From assembly GCA_025929455.1 (NCBI GenBank), contig JAICMB010000113.1, positions 1 through 8,649 of the forward strand: a stretch of DNA of 8,649 nucleotides, given 5' to 3'. Source of the stretch: Bryobacteraceae bacterium (GTDB lineage: Bacteria > Acidobacteriota > Terriglobia > Bryobacterales > Bryobacteraceae). Shown one piece after another: positions 1 through 6,284 of this stretch (position 1 is the first letter of the stretch; every line of letters starts with the position of its first letter). The position numbers and the translations under genes are program-made. Under the pieces are notes generated by a model, which worked only from the letters and a program-made list of their open reading frames with translations, made no database searches and was not told where the DNA came from.

Positions 1-18
1 CGGGCGAGAGGAATGACG

Positions 19-48
19 TTGCAACGCTTTTGAAAGCTGGTTTAGAAT
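19..48 (+). promoter_or_regulatory. Probable sigma-70-type promoter of tRNA-Pro
   Basis: A TTGCAA -35-like hexamer (19-24) and a TAGAAT -10-like hexamer (43-48) are separated by 18 bp. Transcription would start near 55, about ten bases before the mature 5' end of the tRNA at 65, a normal short leader for a tRNA. The match and placement are seen in the sequence; activity is inferred. Confidence 0.5.
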
Positions 49-64
49 CATGACTGTAGCAAGT

Positions 65-141
65 CGGGGCGTAGCGCAGCCTGGTAGCGCACCTGCCTTG
101 GGCGCAGGGGGTCGGGAGTTCGAATCTCCCCGCCCCGACCA
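65..141 (+). tRNA. tRNA-Pro (anticodon UGG)
   Basis: A complete 77-nt cloverleaf can be folded by eye. The acceptor stem CGGGGCG (65-71) pairs with CGCCCCG (131-137), followed by discriminator A138 and an encoded CCA (139-141). The anticodon stem CCTGC (92-96) pairs with GCAGG (104-108) around the loop CTTGGGC, which places anticodon TGG at 99-101 and decodes proline CCN codons. The T arm GGGAG (114-118) pairs with CTCCC (126-130) around TTCGAAT. The D arm has the normal AGCGCAGCCTGGTAGCGC core. It appears intact and functional. No repeat of its 3' end occurs elsewhere in the window, so there is no evidence that it serves as an integration site here. Confidence 0.97.
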
Positions 142-250
142 CTTCAATCAACAACCCAAGGCACTCCGCTGCGTCAATTCTGCACGGCGTTGCCCACAGC
201 ACCCTGCTGATCGCGGCATGCGGGACATGACGTCACGCTGGTTTGGATAC

Positions 251-270
251 ACGCCGGCGTTTACCGGCGT
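251..270. repeat. Inverted repeat downstream of tRNA-Pro
   Basis: ACGCCGG (251-257) and its perfect reverse complement CCGGCGT (264-270) flank the six-base loop CGTTTA. It lies 110 bases after the tRNA. It could be a processing or termination hairpin, but no run of T follows, so an intrinsic terminator is not supported. Confidence 0.5.
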
Positions 271-331
271 CGACCTGCGCTGAGCGCGTACGCGACTGCC
301 GTGCCGAATCGCATATCAAGGTACGCGCTTG

Positions 332-355
332 GTCCTAAGCACTCACACTTAGGAC
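332..355. repeat. 8-bp perfect inverted repeat in the spacer
   Basis: GTCCTAAG (332-339) and CTTAGGAC (348-355) are exact reverse complements around the eight-base spacer CACTCACA. There is no T-tract on either side. The arm and spacer lengths suit either an RNA hairpin or a dimeric repressor site, about 225 bases upstream of the beta-propeller gene. Which of these it is cannot be told from one copy. Confidence 0.55.
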
Positions 356-563
356 GCACATAAGCCCATTTTCCCCTTACGGCGCACACGACTAGCTCTA
401 ATCCAGTGCGAGCAGCACGCCGATAGATGCAGTGACCTGTATCTGAAAAGCGACCACAAGTTCGCTAACGCGACCTCGTGGCGTGTCACCAACGCGTACT
501 TTACCCGGCAACAGGTATTTCGATCAGCCACCTAAGCCAGCATTACACAACACACACACTTGC

Positions 564-569
564 AAAGGA
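564..569 (+). promoter_or_regulatory. Ribosome binding site deciding the start at 580
   Basis: AAAGGA lies ten bases before ATG 580. The frame is open further upstream to an ATG at 478, but that start has no such site and would put 34 polar residues in front of an obvious signal peptide. Confidence 0.6.
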
Positions 570-579
570 CACTCACGAC

Positions 580-1530
580 ATGAAAGCTCACCGTAGCTTA
601 CTGTACATCACATCGCTCCTAACATTAGCGACCCAAACGTCACGTGCGCAGCCATATGCATACGCGCTGAATGCGGGGAATGGCTCCGTCGCCATTGTAG
701 ACATAGGCGCCGGCGCTGTGAAAAGTACGATCCGTGTACCCCCTTCCTCCGCCGGTATGGCCGTATCTCCAGACGGGTCCATGCTGTACACAACATCGAC
801 CTACTATGGCACCGTTACGGCCATTAGAGCAGCAACTGCCACCGTGACCGCTACGATAAAGGTTGGAAACGTTCCAACCCACACCGTACTGAGTCACAAC
901 GGAGCCCGCCTGTATGTACTCGCGCAGCAGAGCAACTCCGTCGTTGTGATTCGGACGACTGACCACAAGGTGGTAAGGACGATTGCAGTTGGCTTGTGCC
1001 CAACGGCGCTCGCGCTTAGCGCTGATGGGGGGACGTTATATGTGGCGAATATGTGGTCCAGCACTGTATCCGTCATTGACATTGCAACCGGCCGTGTTGC
1101 GAATACATTTAAAACCGGCATTGCGCCAACAGCGCTCGCGCTCAGCCCCGATGGCCGGCGCATTTACGTTGCTACCAGCGGCGACAACCTTGTTACGGAA
1201 TACGACGATCTCGGCCGCCGGGTCGTCAGTACGAAAGCGGGCGCGTACCCAGCGGCGCTGGCCATTACACGCGACGGACGGGAATTGGTGGTGGCAAACG
1301 AGAATGGCGGCAGTGTTTCGATTATTGACACCATCGCGAACGATGTCGTCGCGACCATTCCAGTCGGTCCGCTTCCCGACGCGGTCGCGATTAGCGCGGA
1401 TGGAACGGACGCGTTCGTAACTAGCATGTTAGGGTGCTCTCTATCAGTTATATCGCTGCTAAATCGATCCATGACGAAAACCATCGATAAGGTGGGTATT
1501 TACCCGGTGGCTGTCTCGATGATCCCGTAA
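580..1530 (+). CDS. Secreted seven-bladed YVTN/YncE-type beta-propeller protein
   Basis: The 316-residue product starts with a signal peptide (MKAHRSLLY, hydrophobic to about residue 18, probable cleavage after SRA at 23), so it should act in the periplasm or outside the cell. The mature protein is built of seven repeats of 41-42 residues, beginning near residues 27, 69, 111, 153, 195, 236 and 278. Each follows the pattern (L/I)YVAN..S.TVSVID..T..V..TI.VG..P...A.S.DG, clearest in repeats 4 and 6 (LYVANMWSSTVSVID, LVVANENGGSVSIID). Seven such units close one beta-propeller. The YVTN/YncE family (known from the surface-layer proteins of methanogens and E. coli YncE) often binds partners, and no enzymatic residue set is recognisable, so the role is unknown. 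The 5' part of the gene is less GC-rich than the genes to its right (31 G+C of 60 at 601-660, against 42 of 60 at 6601-6660). It stands alone and converges with the porin gene, 50 bp away. Confidence 0.9.
   Translation: MKAHRSLLYITSLLTLATQTSRAQPYAYALNAGNGSVAIVDIGAGAVKSTIRVPPSSAGMAVSPDGSMLYTTSTYYGTVTAIRAATATVTATIKVGNVPTHTVLSHNGARLYVLAQQSNSVVVIRTTDHKVVRTIAVGLCPTALALSADGGTLYVANMWSSTVSVIDIATGRVANTFKTGIAPTALALSPDGRRIYVATSGDNLVTEYDDLGRRVVSTKAGAYPAALAITRDGRELVVANENGGSVSIIDTIANDVVATIPVGPLPDAVAISADGTDAFVTSMLGCSLSVISLLNRSMTKTIDKVGIYPVAVSMIP
861..879. repeat. Palindromic hairpin inside the beta-propeller gene
   Basis: GGTTGGAA (861-868) and TTCCAACC (872-879) are perfect reverse complements around the three bases ACG. 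The stretch codes for VGNVPT, the turn between repeats 2 and 3, and the equivalent turns of other repeats (for example VGLCPT, TGIAPT) do not carry the palindrome. It may be chance or a cis-acting hairpin. Confidence 0.5.
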
Positions 1531-1561
1531 CTGTGCGTCCTGCGATTGAGGTTTGACCGAT

Positions 1562-1575
1562 CGGCGTGCTCGCCG
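1562..1575. terminator. Small hairpin in the convergent gap, weak terminator candidate
   Basis: CGGCG (1562-1566) and CGCCG (1571-1575) pair around TGCT. This sits in the 50-bp gap between the stops of the beta-propeller gene (1530) and the outer-membrane protein gene (1581), where a shared terminator would be expected. There is no good T-run on either strand, so the call is tentative. Confidence 0.25.
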
Positions 1576-1580
1576 TCAGG

Positions 1581-2783
1581 CTAAAACGCGTATTCATGAA
1601 AGATATAGAGGTAAACGGGTGATTTGCCGGGAGTCGCCTGGCGCAGGAAGCGCCCCGGGAACAGATAGCCGCCGCCCGCGCCGAAGCGCCAGTGTCCTAT
1701 TTCATACGTGCCGAACAGGTCCGTTTCCCGGCCCACATGGCGGCCCGCCGTGCCTGCGGGCGATTGCGCGATAACCGCGCCGGAGCTGCTGTACGCAGCA
1801 CCTCCGGCGCTCGTAAGCCAGAGATCGTTATACATAAAGCTGACGGAGATCGCCTTGCGAGGATGCGCGGTCGCGAGCACGCGCACGTCCCGGATGTTAC
1901 GCCAGCCGAACAGGTCTTCGTGGCCGAAGCGGTTGTGGTTGGAAGGATAGAGCTGATCGAACACCGGCGAGGCGCACTTATATTCGAGCGAGAGGTTGGT
2001 GCGGTAAGACAGCCCCGCGACCCAGGCGTGCGCGGGGCCGCGGCTGCCGCGTTGGACGACGCCGTCGAGGTCAACGGAGAATGGCTTTCGCAGCGCTCCG
2101 TGCGCACGCACGCCGTAGGTGTTGGTGTGCAGCGCGGGTGCGGCGTGATGCAGCGCGTATGCGTCGATGCTGATGCGGCGCCAAAGTAGATCGGGAAAAA
2201 CGTTCCAGGCGCCCCAGGCGTGGTCGCTTAGATCGGGGCCATTGAATTCGCCAACCTGAATTTTAACGGCGGAGACATAGAGCAATTCGACGCGCGCGCG
2301 GGACCAGCGGTAGTACGCGCGGGCGTGATCGTATGTTCGCGAGTTAGCGGACCACTCGGGTTCGCCTATCAGACGGCCTTCGCCATAGCTGAACATGCGA
2401 CGCCCCGCGGATGCGCCGAAACCGGTTTTCGACGCGGGGAAGAGTTCCACGAAAGCTTGCTGGAAATCGAGCGGGTCGCGTAGTGATGACGGCGCAGGCG
2501 TTCCGTACCAGGGTGCGCGGGTATCTTGCACCATGACGGCGAATTCGATCCAATGCGCGGGCTCATAGGACAGCCCGAGACGGGTGCGTTCGAGGCCGTA
2601 GTCGCGGTCGCGATCTTTCCCGAATAGCGTGCCGCGGTGGGATTCGTAGCGGCCGCGCATATCGAAGGTGACGGCGAGTTTGCCCGGGCCGGGCGGCGGC
2701 ATTTCGTAGGATTGCGCTTGGAGGAGTCCGCAGAAAACGCAGGCGGCGAAAACCGACCGCCTGCCCCACTTGAGTTTCGTCAC
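1581..2783 (-). CDS. Outer-membrane beta-barrel protein, alginate-export/porin-like
   Basis: I start this 400-residue protein at GTG (2783-2781). This gives MTKLKWGRRSVFAACVFCGL as a signal peptide with probable cleavage after LQA at residue 23. The frame stays open far upstream to 3149, but that stretch is antisense-free overlap with the aldolase gene in another frame and is Arg/Pro-rich nonsense. The mature part consists of alternating aromatic/polar strands with many Tyr, Trp and Arg residues and ends in YIFHEYAF. A terminal Phe is the usual recognition signal for Bam-dependent insertion in the outer membrane. Overall it resembles alginate-export-type or other 16-18-strand channels of Acidobacteria and Proteobacteria, but I infer this from pattern, not from a strict motif. 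The GTG overlaps the TGA of the aldolase gene (GTGA), so translation is probably coupled. Substrate unknown. Confidence 0.75.
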   Translation of the reverse strand: MTKLKWGRRSVFAACVFCGLLQAQSYEMPPPGPGKLAVTFDMRGRYESHRGTLFGKDRDRDYGLERTRLGLSYEPAHWIEFAVMVQDTRAPWYGTPAPSSLRDPLDFQQAFVELFPASKTGFGASAGRRMFSYGEGRLIGEPEWSANSRTYDHARAYYRWSRARVELLYVSAVKIQVGEFNGPDLSDHAWGAWNVFPDLLWRRISIDAYALHHAAPALHTNTYGVRAHGALRKPFSVDLDGVVQRGSRGPAHAWVAGLSYRTNLSLEYKCASPVFDQLYPSNHNRFGHEDLFGWRNIRDVRVLATAHPRKAISVSFMYNDLWLTSAGGAAYSSSGAVIAQSPAGTAGRHVGRETDLFGTYEIGHWRFGAGGGYLFPGRFLRQATPGKSPVYLYIFHEYAF

Positions 2784-3463
2784 TCCAGGAAGCGGGTGCG
2801 CAGGGCTTCGATGTTGAAGTCGGAGCCGCGCACGAAGTCCATAAGGCGGCGCTCGCGGCCGCGAACGCTGTCGACAGCGCGCGTCAGCTCCTCGAGATTG
2901 CAGTCCGGCACCTGAATGATGCCGTTTTCGTCGCCGTGAAGTAGGTCGTTCGGGCGGACAACGAAGCCGTCGAGATGCACGGGCACGTTGACACGGACGA
3001 GGTGATACCAGGCGTGGCTCGCGACCGCGCCGCGTGCGAAGTACTGCATGCCCATGGCGCGGACTTCGGGGATATCTCGGACAGCGGCATCGGTGATGAG
3101 ACCCACGGCGCCGAGGCGCGTGAAGATGGTGGCCATTACTTCGCCGCAATGCGCCGCGAGTTCGCGCGAATGACCGGTTTCCTGCAAGACGACCACGGCC
3201 GGCTTCGGCGCGGCGTCGAGCGCTTCAAACAGGCTCAGGAAATCGGCGCGGTTGGACGGCATCATGCGCGAGACGGTCTCGACGTGCGCCGTCACCGCAT
3301 AGCCGCACATCCGTCCGAGCTCGGGGAACATGCAGCGGATGCTGAGCGGGGCGAAACCATCGTGCCGCGGGCGGATGTTGAGCTCTTCAATAGCATTGGA
3401 GAGCGTGGGTGTGTCGACCGTTTTGAGGTACGGGATCAGTTCAGATTTTTGTTGAGGGCTCAT
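2780..3463 (-). CDS. RraA / HMG-CHA aldolase family protein
   Basis: The 227-residue product belongs to the RraA-like fold. It carries the family core CGEVMATIFTRLGAVG (106-121) followed by LITDAAVRDIPEVRAMG (122-138), with the R129-D130 pair that in class II pyruvate aldolases (4-hydroxy-4-methyl-2-oxoglutarate / 4-carboxy-4-hydroxy-2-oxoadipate aldolase) binds substrate and divalent metal. A later LLHGDENGIIQVP (174-186) corresponds to the usual GD.DG...P loop, with Asn-180 where Asp is more common. The length is closer to the aldolases and to dimethylmenaquinone-methyltransferase-like annotations than to the roughly 160-residue RNase E inhibitor RraA, so I favour a cytosolic aldolase or decarboxylase acting on an oxo-acid. 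It lies 42 bp after the oxidoreductase gene and overlaps the porin gene by 4 bases. No clear Shine-Dalgarno precedes its ATG. Confidence 0.82.
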   Translation of the reverse strand: MSPQQKSELIPYLKTVDTPTLSNAIEELNIRPRHDGFAPLSIRCMFPELGRMCGYAVTAHVETVSRMMPSNRADFLSLFEALDAAPKPAVVVLQETGHSRELAAHCGEVMATIFTRLGAVGLITDAAVRDIPEVRAMGMQYFARGAVASHAWYHLVRVNVPVHLDGFVVRPNDLLHGDENGIIQVPDCNLEELTRAVDSVRGRERRLMDFVRGSDFNIEALRTRFLE

Positions 3464-3505
3464 GTACTAGGCCATGCGGAGCATGTGTCGCTATTGTACG
3501 AAGAC

Positions 3506-4504
3506 TCAGCACTTCACAACCATCTTGCCGGTATTCTCGCCGCTCAACATTCCGATGAACGCCCGCGGCGTGTTCTCAAATCCCTCCACCACCTGCTCAC
3601 GGTATTTCAGCTTGCCGGCGTGAATCCATTGCGCGAGTTGCCCAATGGCCTCCTGAGCGCGGTCAAAAAACTGAAAAACCAGAAACCCCTCCGCGCGCGC
3701 CTGCTTTACGAGCAGCATGCTCAGCACTGGGCCCGCGGGCTCGGCCTCATCCTTGTTGTATTGCGAAATCTGTCCGCACACCGCGATGCGCCCATGCGTA
3801 TTCAGGTTGTGCAGCACGCCGCTCGTAATCTTCCCGCCGACGTTATCGAAATAGCAGTCTACGCCCTGCGGGCACACGTCGCGGATTTTCACTGTATAGT
3901 CGTCCGTGCTCTTGTAATTAAATCCCGCGTCGAACCCCAGTTCGCGCGTGATCCACTCAATCTTGTCATCCGAACCCGCCGTTCCGGCGACGCGGCATCC
4001 CTTAATTTTTGCGATCTGCCCAACGATCGATCCCACCGCTCCGCCCGCGCCCGACACGAACACCGTCTCGCCCGCTTTGGGTTTGCAGATGTCGAGCAGC
4101 CCGAAGTACGCCGTCATTCCCGGCATGCCCAGCACGCCGAGAGCAGTCGATACCGGCGCGAGGTTCGGATCGAGCTTGCGCAGGTCCTTTGCGTCGACGG
4201 CAGCGAATTGCTGCCATCCCCAATACCCCGTCACCACGTCGCCTTTCGCGAATCGCGCATCCTTAGACTCGAGCGCCTCGCCGACCGTGCCGCCCTGTAT
4301 GGTCTCGCCGATCTCGGCCGGCGCCGCGTAGGATTTTTTGCCGCTGATCCTCCCGCGCATATACGGATCGACTGACAAATACAACGTCCGCACCAGCACC
4401 TGCCCATCGTGCGGCGCTGCGACGTCCTCCTCAACCAGCCGAAAGTCCGTCTCATTTGGCATCCCCCGCGGACGGGCTGCCAGCTTGAACGCATGGTTCT
4501 TCAT
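3506..4504 (-). CDS. NADP-dependent oxidoreductase, CurA/YncB type (MDR superfamily)
   Basis: This 332-residue protein is full length for the zinc-independent medium-chain reductases that include E. coli CurA (YncB) and mammalian prostaglandin/leukotriene reductase. These enzymes reduce the double bond of alpha,beta-unsaturated ketones and aldehydes using NADPH in the cytosol. Signatures are LSVDPYMRGRISG (43-55), LGVLGMPGMTAYFGLLDI (122-139), the nucleotide-binding loop VSGAGGAVGS (150-159) and YFDNVGG (218-224). The alcohol-dehydrogenase zinc ligands are absent, as usual for this branch. A GGAG lies four bases before ATG 4504. The likely job is detoxification of reactive carbonyls or a reduction step in a small catabolic route shared with the downstream aldolase-family protein. 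The exact substrate cannot be read from the sequence, so I give no symbol. Confidence 0.92.
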   Translation of the reverse strand: MKNHAFKLAARPRGMPNETDFRLVEEDVAAPHDGQVLVRTLYLSVDPYMRGRISGKKSYAAPAEIGETIQGGTVGEALESKDARFAKGDVVTGYWGWQQFAAVDAKDLRKLDPNLAPVSTALGVLGMPGMTAYFGLLDICKPKAGETVFVSGAGGAVGSIVGQIAKIKGCRVAGTAGSDDKIEWITRELGFDAGFNYKSTDDYTVKIRDVCPQGVDCYFDNVGGKITSGVLHNLNTHGRIAVCGQISQYNKDEAEPAGPVLSMLLVKQARAEGFLVFQFFDRAQEAIGQLAQWIHAGKLKYREQVVEGFENTPRAFIGMLSGENTGKMVVKC

Positions 4505-4553
4505 ACCGCTCCGCAGTGTACCGCCGGTTTGCCGGCGCTGGCGTTGTAAATCG

Positions 4554-4751
4554 CTACTCGCCGTTTTCGGTGCTGCCGCTCACCGGTCGATGATGTTTCA
4601 GCGTCCGCCTGTTCGCGCTCGATGAGTGGCGGTGCTTGCCCGAACGGTGGCGGTGTCCGGAACCGCGCCGTCCGCCGGGGGTGCCCGCGAAAGCCTCGGA
4701 CGGGACAATCGCAAGCGCAAGAATCAAGGCATATAAGACAAGGCGATGCAT
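4554..4751 (-). CDS. Small secreted His/Arg/Ser-rich protein, hypothetical
   Basis: The frame from ATG 4751 encodes 65 residues: a convincing signal peptide (MHRLVLYALILALAIVPSEA, probable cleavage after AFA at residue 22), then a very basic low-complexity tail with GHRHRSGKHRHSSS and LKHHR. About 8 His and 9 Arg/Lys occur in the 43 mature residues. The frame extends upstream to 4928, but that part opposes the membrane-protein gene and lacks a signal sequence, so I use the internal Met. The ribosome binding site is weak (AGTGG, two bases before the ATG), which lowers confidence. It precedes the oxidoreductase gene by 49 bp on the same strand. A metal- or polyanion-binding role is a guess from composition only. 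I recognise no family. Confidence 0.5.
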   Translation of the reverse strand: MHRLVLYALILALAIVPSEAFAGTPGGRRGSGHRHRSGKHRHSSSANRRTLKHHRPVSGSTENGE

Positions 4752-4753
4752 GC

Positions 4754-4763
4754 CACTGCAGTG
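4754..4763. repeat. 10-bp palindrome in the divergent promoter region
   Basis: CACTGCAGTG is a perfect palindrome directly before the small secreted protein gene and within the 70-bp interval separating it from the divergent membrane-protein gene at 4822. It could be a small operator, but ten bases of symmetry can also occur by chance. Confidence 0.3.
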
Positions 4764-4821
4764 CTGTCGCGCGCCAATATTCTCTCGCAAACGCACAGAT
4801 CTGCCGATATGAGGAATAGGT

Positions 4822-5133
4822 GTGTTTCGTTTAACGCCGTTCAACATCTCGACGATGCTGCTCGCCGCGGCCGCCGGCGTGGTGATCCTTGTGCGCCTGC
4901 GCGGCGACGTCGCGGGCAACCTGGCCATCCTTTACGGCGCGGCCATGATCTACTACGCCAACGCTTACGACACGCAAGTACCGCCCGACTTCGTCTACGG
5001 CATGGCCGCGCTCAGTCTGTTGCTGCGCTTTGAGTTCCTGAGCGGCGTTTTCACCAGACTGCTGCGTGTCATCGAACTTTTTGTCGTGGCTCGCGTAGGC
5101 TATCTGTGCGTCGCGACCGTCTACGGCTGGTGA
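4822..5133 (+). CDS. Small integral membrane protein, hypothetical
   Basis: The start is a GTG at 4822, supported by GAGG (4811-4814) seven bases upstream. The 103-residue product has three or four hydrophobic segments (about 8-25, 31-49, 57-75 and 83-101), separated by short charged turns such as VRLRGD (24-29) and YDTQVPPDF (49-57). It has no signal peptide cleavage site, so it should stay in the inner membrane. I do not recognise the family and see no catalytic motif. It is followed after 36 bp by the methyltransferase gene on the same strand, so the two may form an operon. It diverges from the secreted-protein/oxidoreductase/aldolase/porin run. Confidence 0.75.
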   Translation: MFRLTPFNISTMLLAAAAGVVILVRLRGDVAGNLAILYGAAMIYYANAYDTQVPPDFVYGMAALSLLLRFEFLSGVFTRLLRVIELFVVARVGYLCVATVYGW

Positions 5134-5169
5134 AGCGCGCGCGTGTGCGCCGTCGTACGCTGAAGACAC

Positions 5170-5829
5170 ATGCGTGCTACCGGACCGCGCCGGATTGAAC
5201 CGGAACTGCTCGACGACGATCAATCCGCCGATGCACCCTGCAGCGTGCACGATCTCGCTCGCATCAACCGCTATTTCGGAGGCCGGCGCATTGCGCGGTC
5301 GCTGATCCGGCGCGCCGCAATAGGATTGCGTGAATTCACCGTGTTGGACGTCGGCGCGGCCTCAGGAGATCTCGGGCGCGCAATGCGAAAGGAGTGCCCG
5401 GGCGCCCGTGTATATTCGTTCGACTATCGGATCGCGCACCTTACCGAAGCACCGGCGCCAAAAATCACCGGCGACGCGTTTCAGCCGCCGTTCGCTCCGG
5501 GCAGCTTCGATTTCGTGTTCACGTCGCTGTTCCTGCACCACTTCTCAAACGAGCGCATCATCGAGTTGCTACGCAAATTCAACGCACTCGCGCGGCGCGG
5601 GGTCATGGTCATAGACCTGGAGCGCGGACCGGGAGCGTTTGCATTTATACCGGCTACGAACTGGGTTTTCCGGTGGAACCGCCTCACGCGGCACGACGGC
5701 CCGATCTCGGTAGAAGCGGCGTTCAAGCTCGACGAACTCCGTGCGCTGTGCGAGCAAGCCGGCCTTCGTAATATCGAGGTCGCGCGCCATCGGCCGTGGG
5801 CCAGGCTATCCGTGCTCGCACGCAAATAA
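5170..5829 (+). CDS. Class I SAM-dependent methyltransferase
   Basis: The 219-residue protein has the Rossmann-type methyltransferase core. Motif I is VLDVGAASGDLG (58-69), which binds the methionine part of SAM. An acidic residue at the end of strand 2 (YSFDYR, D85) would bind the ribose. GDAFQPPFAPGSFDFVFTSL (101-120), with LHHF next, is the UbiE/type 11-like region, and VMVIDLERG (145-153) forms the next strand. An N-terminal helical stretch with DLARINRYFGGRR (28-40) probably caps the substrate. This arrangement occurs in small-molecule methyltransferases near polyketide or quinone genes, but no such genes are present here and the acceptor is unknown. A weak GAAG precedes ATG 5170. Its TAA (5827-5829) abuts the stop of dut on the other strand with no spacer. 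Confidence 0.88.
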   Translation: MRATGPRRIEPELLDDDQSADAPCSVHDLARINRYFGGRRIARSLIRRAAIGLREFTVLDVGAASGDLGRAMRKECPGARVYSFDYRIAHLTEAPAPKITGDAFQPPFAPGSFDFVFTSLFLHHFSNERIIELLRKFNALARRGVMVIDLERGPGAFAFIPATNWVFRWNRLTRHDGPISVEAAFKLDELRALCEQAGLRNIEVARHRPWARLSVLARK

Positions 5830-6261
5830 CTATCGGCCCGACGAACCGAAGCCGCCCGCGCCGCGCGCGCTGTCGTTCAATTCGCCTTCTTCCCACTCGA
5901 TCGCTTCATAGCGCGCTATTACCATCTGAGCGATGCGGTCGCCTTTATGGATGACATACGGTCGCGTGCCTTGGTTCAAAAGAATGACGCGGACCTCGCC
6001 GCGATAACCGGGATCGATAGTTGCCGGACTGTTCGGCAGCGTGATGGCGTGCTTGAGAGCGAGCCCGCTACGCGGCCGGATTTGCGCCTCGTACCCCGGC
6101 GGCAACTCGATCGCAAGCCCCGTCGGAACCATGGCCGGAACGTGCGGCTCGAGCGTCACTTCTGCGATCGCTTGCAGGTCCAGGCCGGCGTCCTCTGACG
6201 GCCCGTGCGCGTAACGTGGAATCGCCGCCTCGGGCGACAGCCTTTTGACTCTGATTTTCAT
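5830..6261 (-). CDS. dut: Deoxyuridine 5'-triphosphate nucleotidohydrolase (dUTPase)
   Basis: The cytosolic trimeric enzyme splits dUTP into dUMP and pyrophosphate, keeping uracil out of DNA and supplying dUMP for thymidylate synthesis. All five family motifs are present in order, numbered from MKIRV: AGLDLQA (25-31), RPRSGLAL (62-69), IDPGYRGEV (82-90) with catalytic Asp-83 and the uracil-stacking Tyr-86, GDRIAQMVI (107-115) and the glycine-rich tail RGAGGFGSSG (133-142). At 143 residues it has the usual bacterial length. The frame also opens at an ATG five codons upstream (6276), but MKIRVKRL is the typical family beginning and that upstream ATG lies in the probable -10 element. The neighbour on the opposite strand, 23 bp away, is the ThyX-like gene that would use its product. 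Confidence 0.97.
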   Translation of the reverse strand: MKIRVKRLSPEAAIPRYAHGPSEDAGLDLQAIAEVTLEPHVPAMVPTGLAIELPPGYEAQIRPRSGLALKHAITLPNSPATIDPGYRGEVRVILLNQGTRPYVIHKGDRIAQMVIARYEAIEWEEGELNDSARGAGGFGSSGR

Positions 6262-6270
6262 TGAATCCGT

Positions 6271-6277
6271 TATCATA
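6271..6277. promoter_or_regulatory. Overlapping divergent -10 elements between dut and thyX-like gene
   Basis: TATCAT (6271-6276) on the plus strand and TATGAT (reverse complement of 6272-6277) on the minus strand are both one or two bases from TATAAT and overlap almost completely. A TTGACT at 6245-6250 could be the plus-strand -35, though the 20-bp spacer is long; no good minus-strand -35 is seen. Starts at the expected distance would give very short or leaderless messages, which agrees with the lack of a Shine-Dalgarno before ATG 6285. Confidence 0.4.
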
Positions 6278-6284
6278 GCGTTTC

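Larger units (their letters stand above)
142..579. other. Long intergenic region without a convincing gene
   Basis: These 438 bases between the tRNA and the beta-propeller gene hold no ORF with believable composition, start context or family resemblance. Two perfect inverted repeats (251-270 and 332-355) are listed separately. No T-tract terminator follows the tRNA, and I could not pick a clear -35/-10 pair for the downstream gene. The final part (about 541-579) is rich in CA repeats before the ribosome binding site of the next gene. Confidence 0.7.

Noticed and set aside
112..141. tRNA 3' end as a phage or island attachment site
   Set aside because: No second copy of the T-arm/acceptor sequence and no integrase gene is found in the window.
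50..283. A 77-codon open frame on the plus strand
   Set aside because: It runs straight through the tRNA-Pro gene and resembles no protein.
349..531. A 60-codon open frame on the minus strand in the spacer
   Set aside because: Cys/Arg/Ser-rich, no start signal, no family resemblance, and it overlaps one arm of the inverted repeat at 332-355.
1692..2189. A 165-codon plus-strand open frame opposite the outer-membrane protein gene
   Set aside because: The opposite strand has a signal peptide, barrel-like composition and terminal Phe; this frame is only its mirror.
2975..4375. A 466-codon open frame on the plus strand opposite the aldolase and oxidoreductase genes
   Set aside because: It is the antisense shadow of two well-supported genes in GC-rich DNA; its product is Arg/His/Ala/Asp-rich without motifs and has no ribosome binding site.
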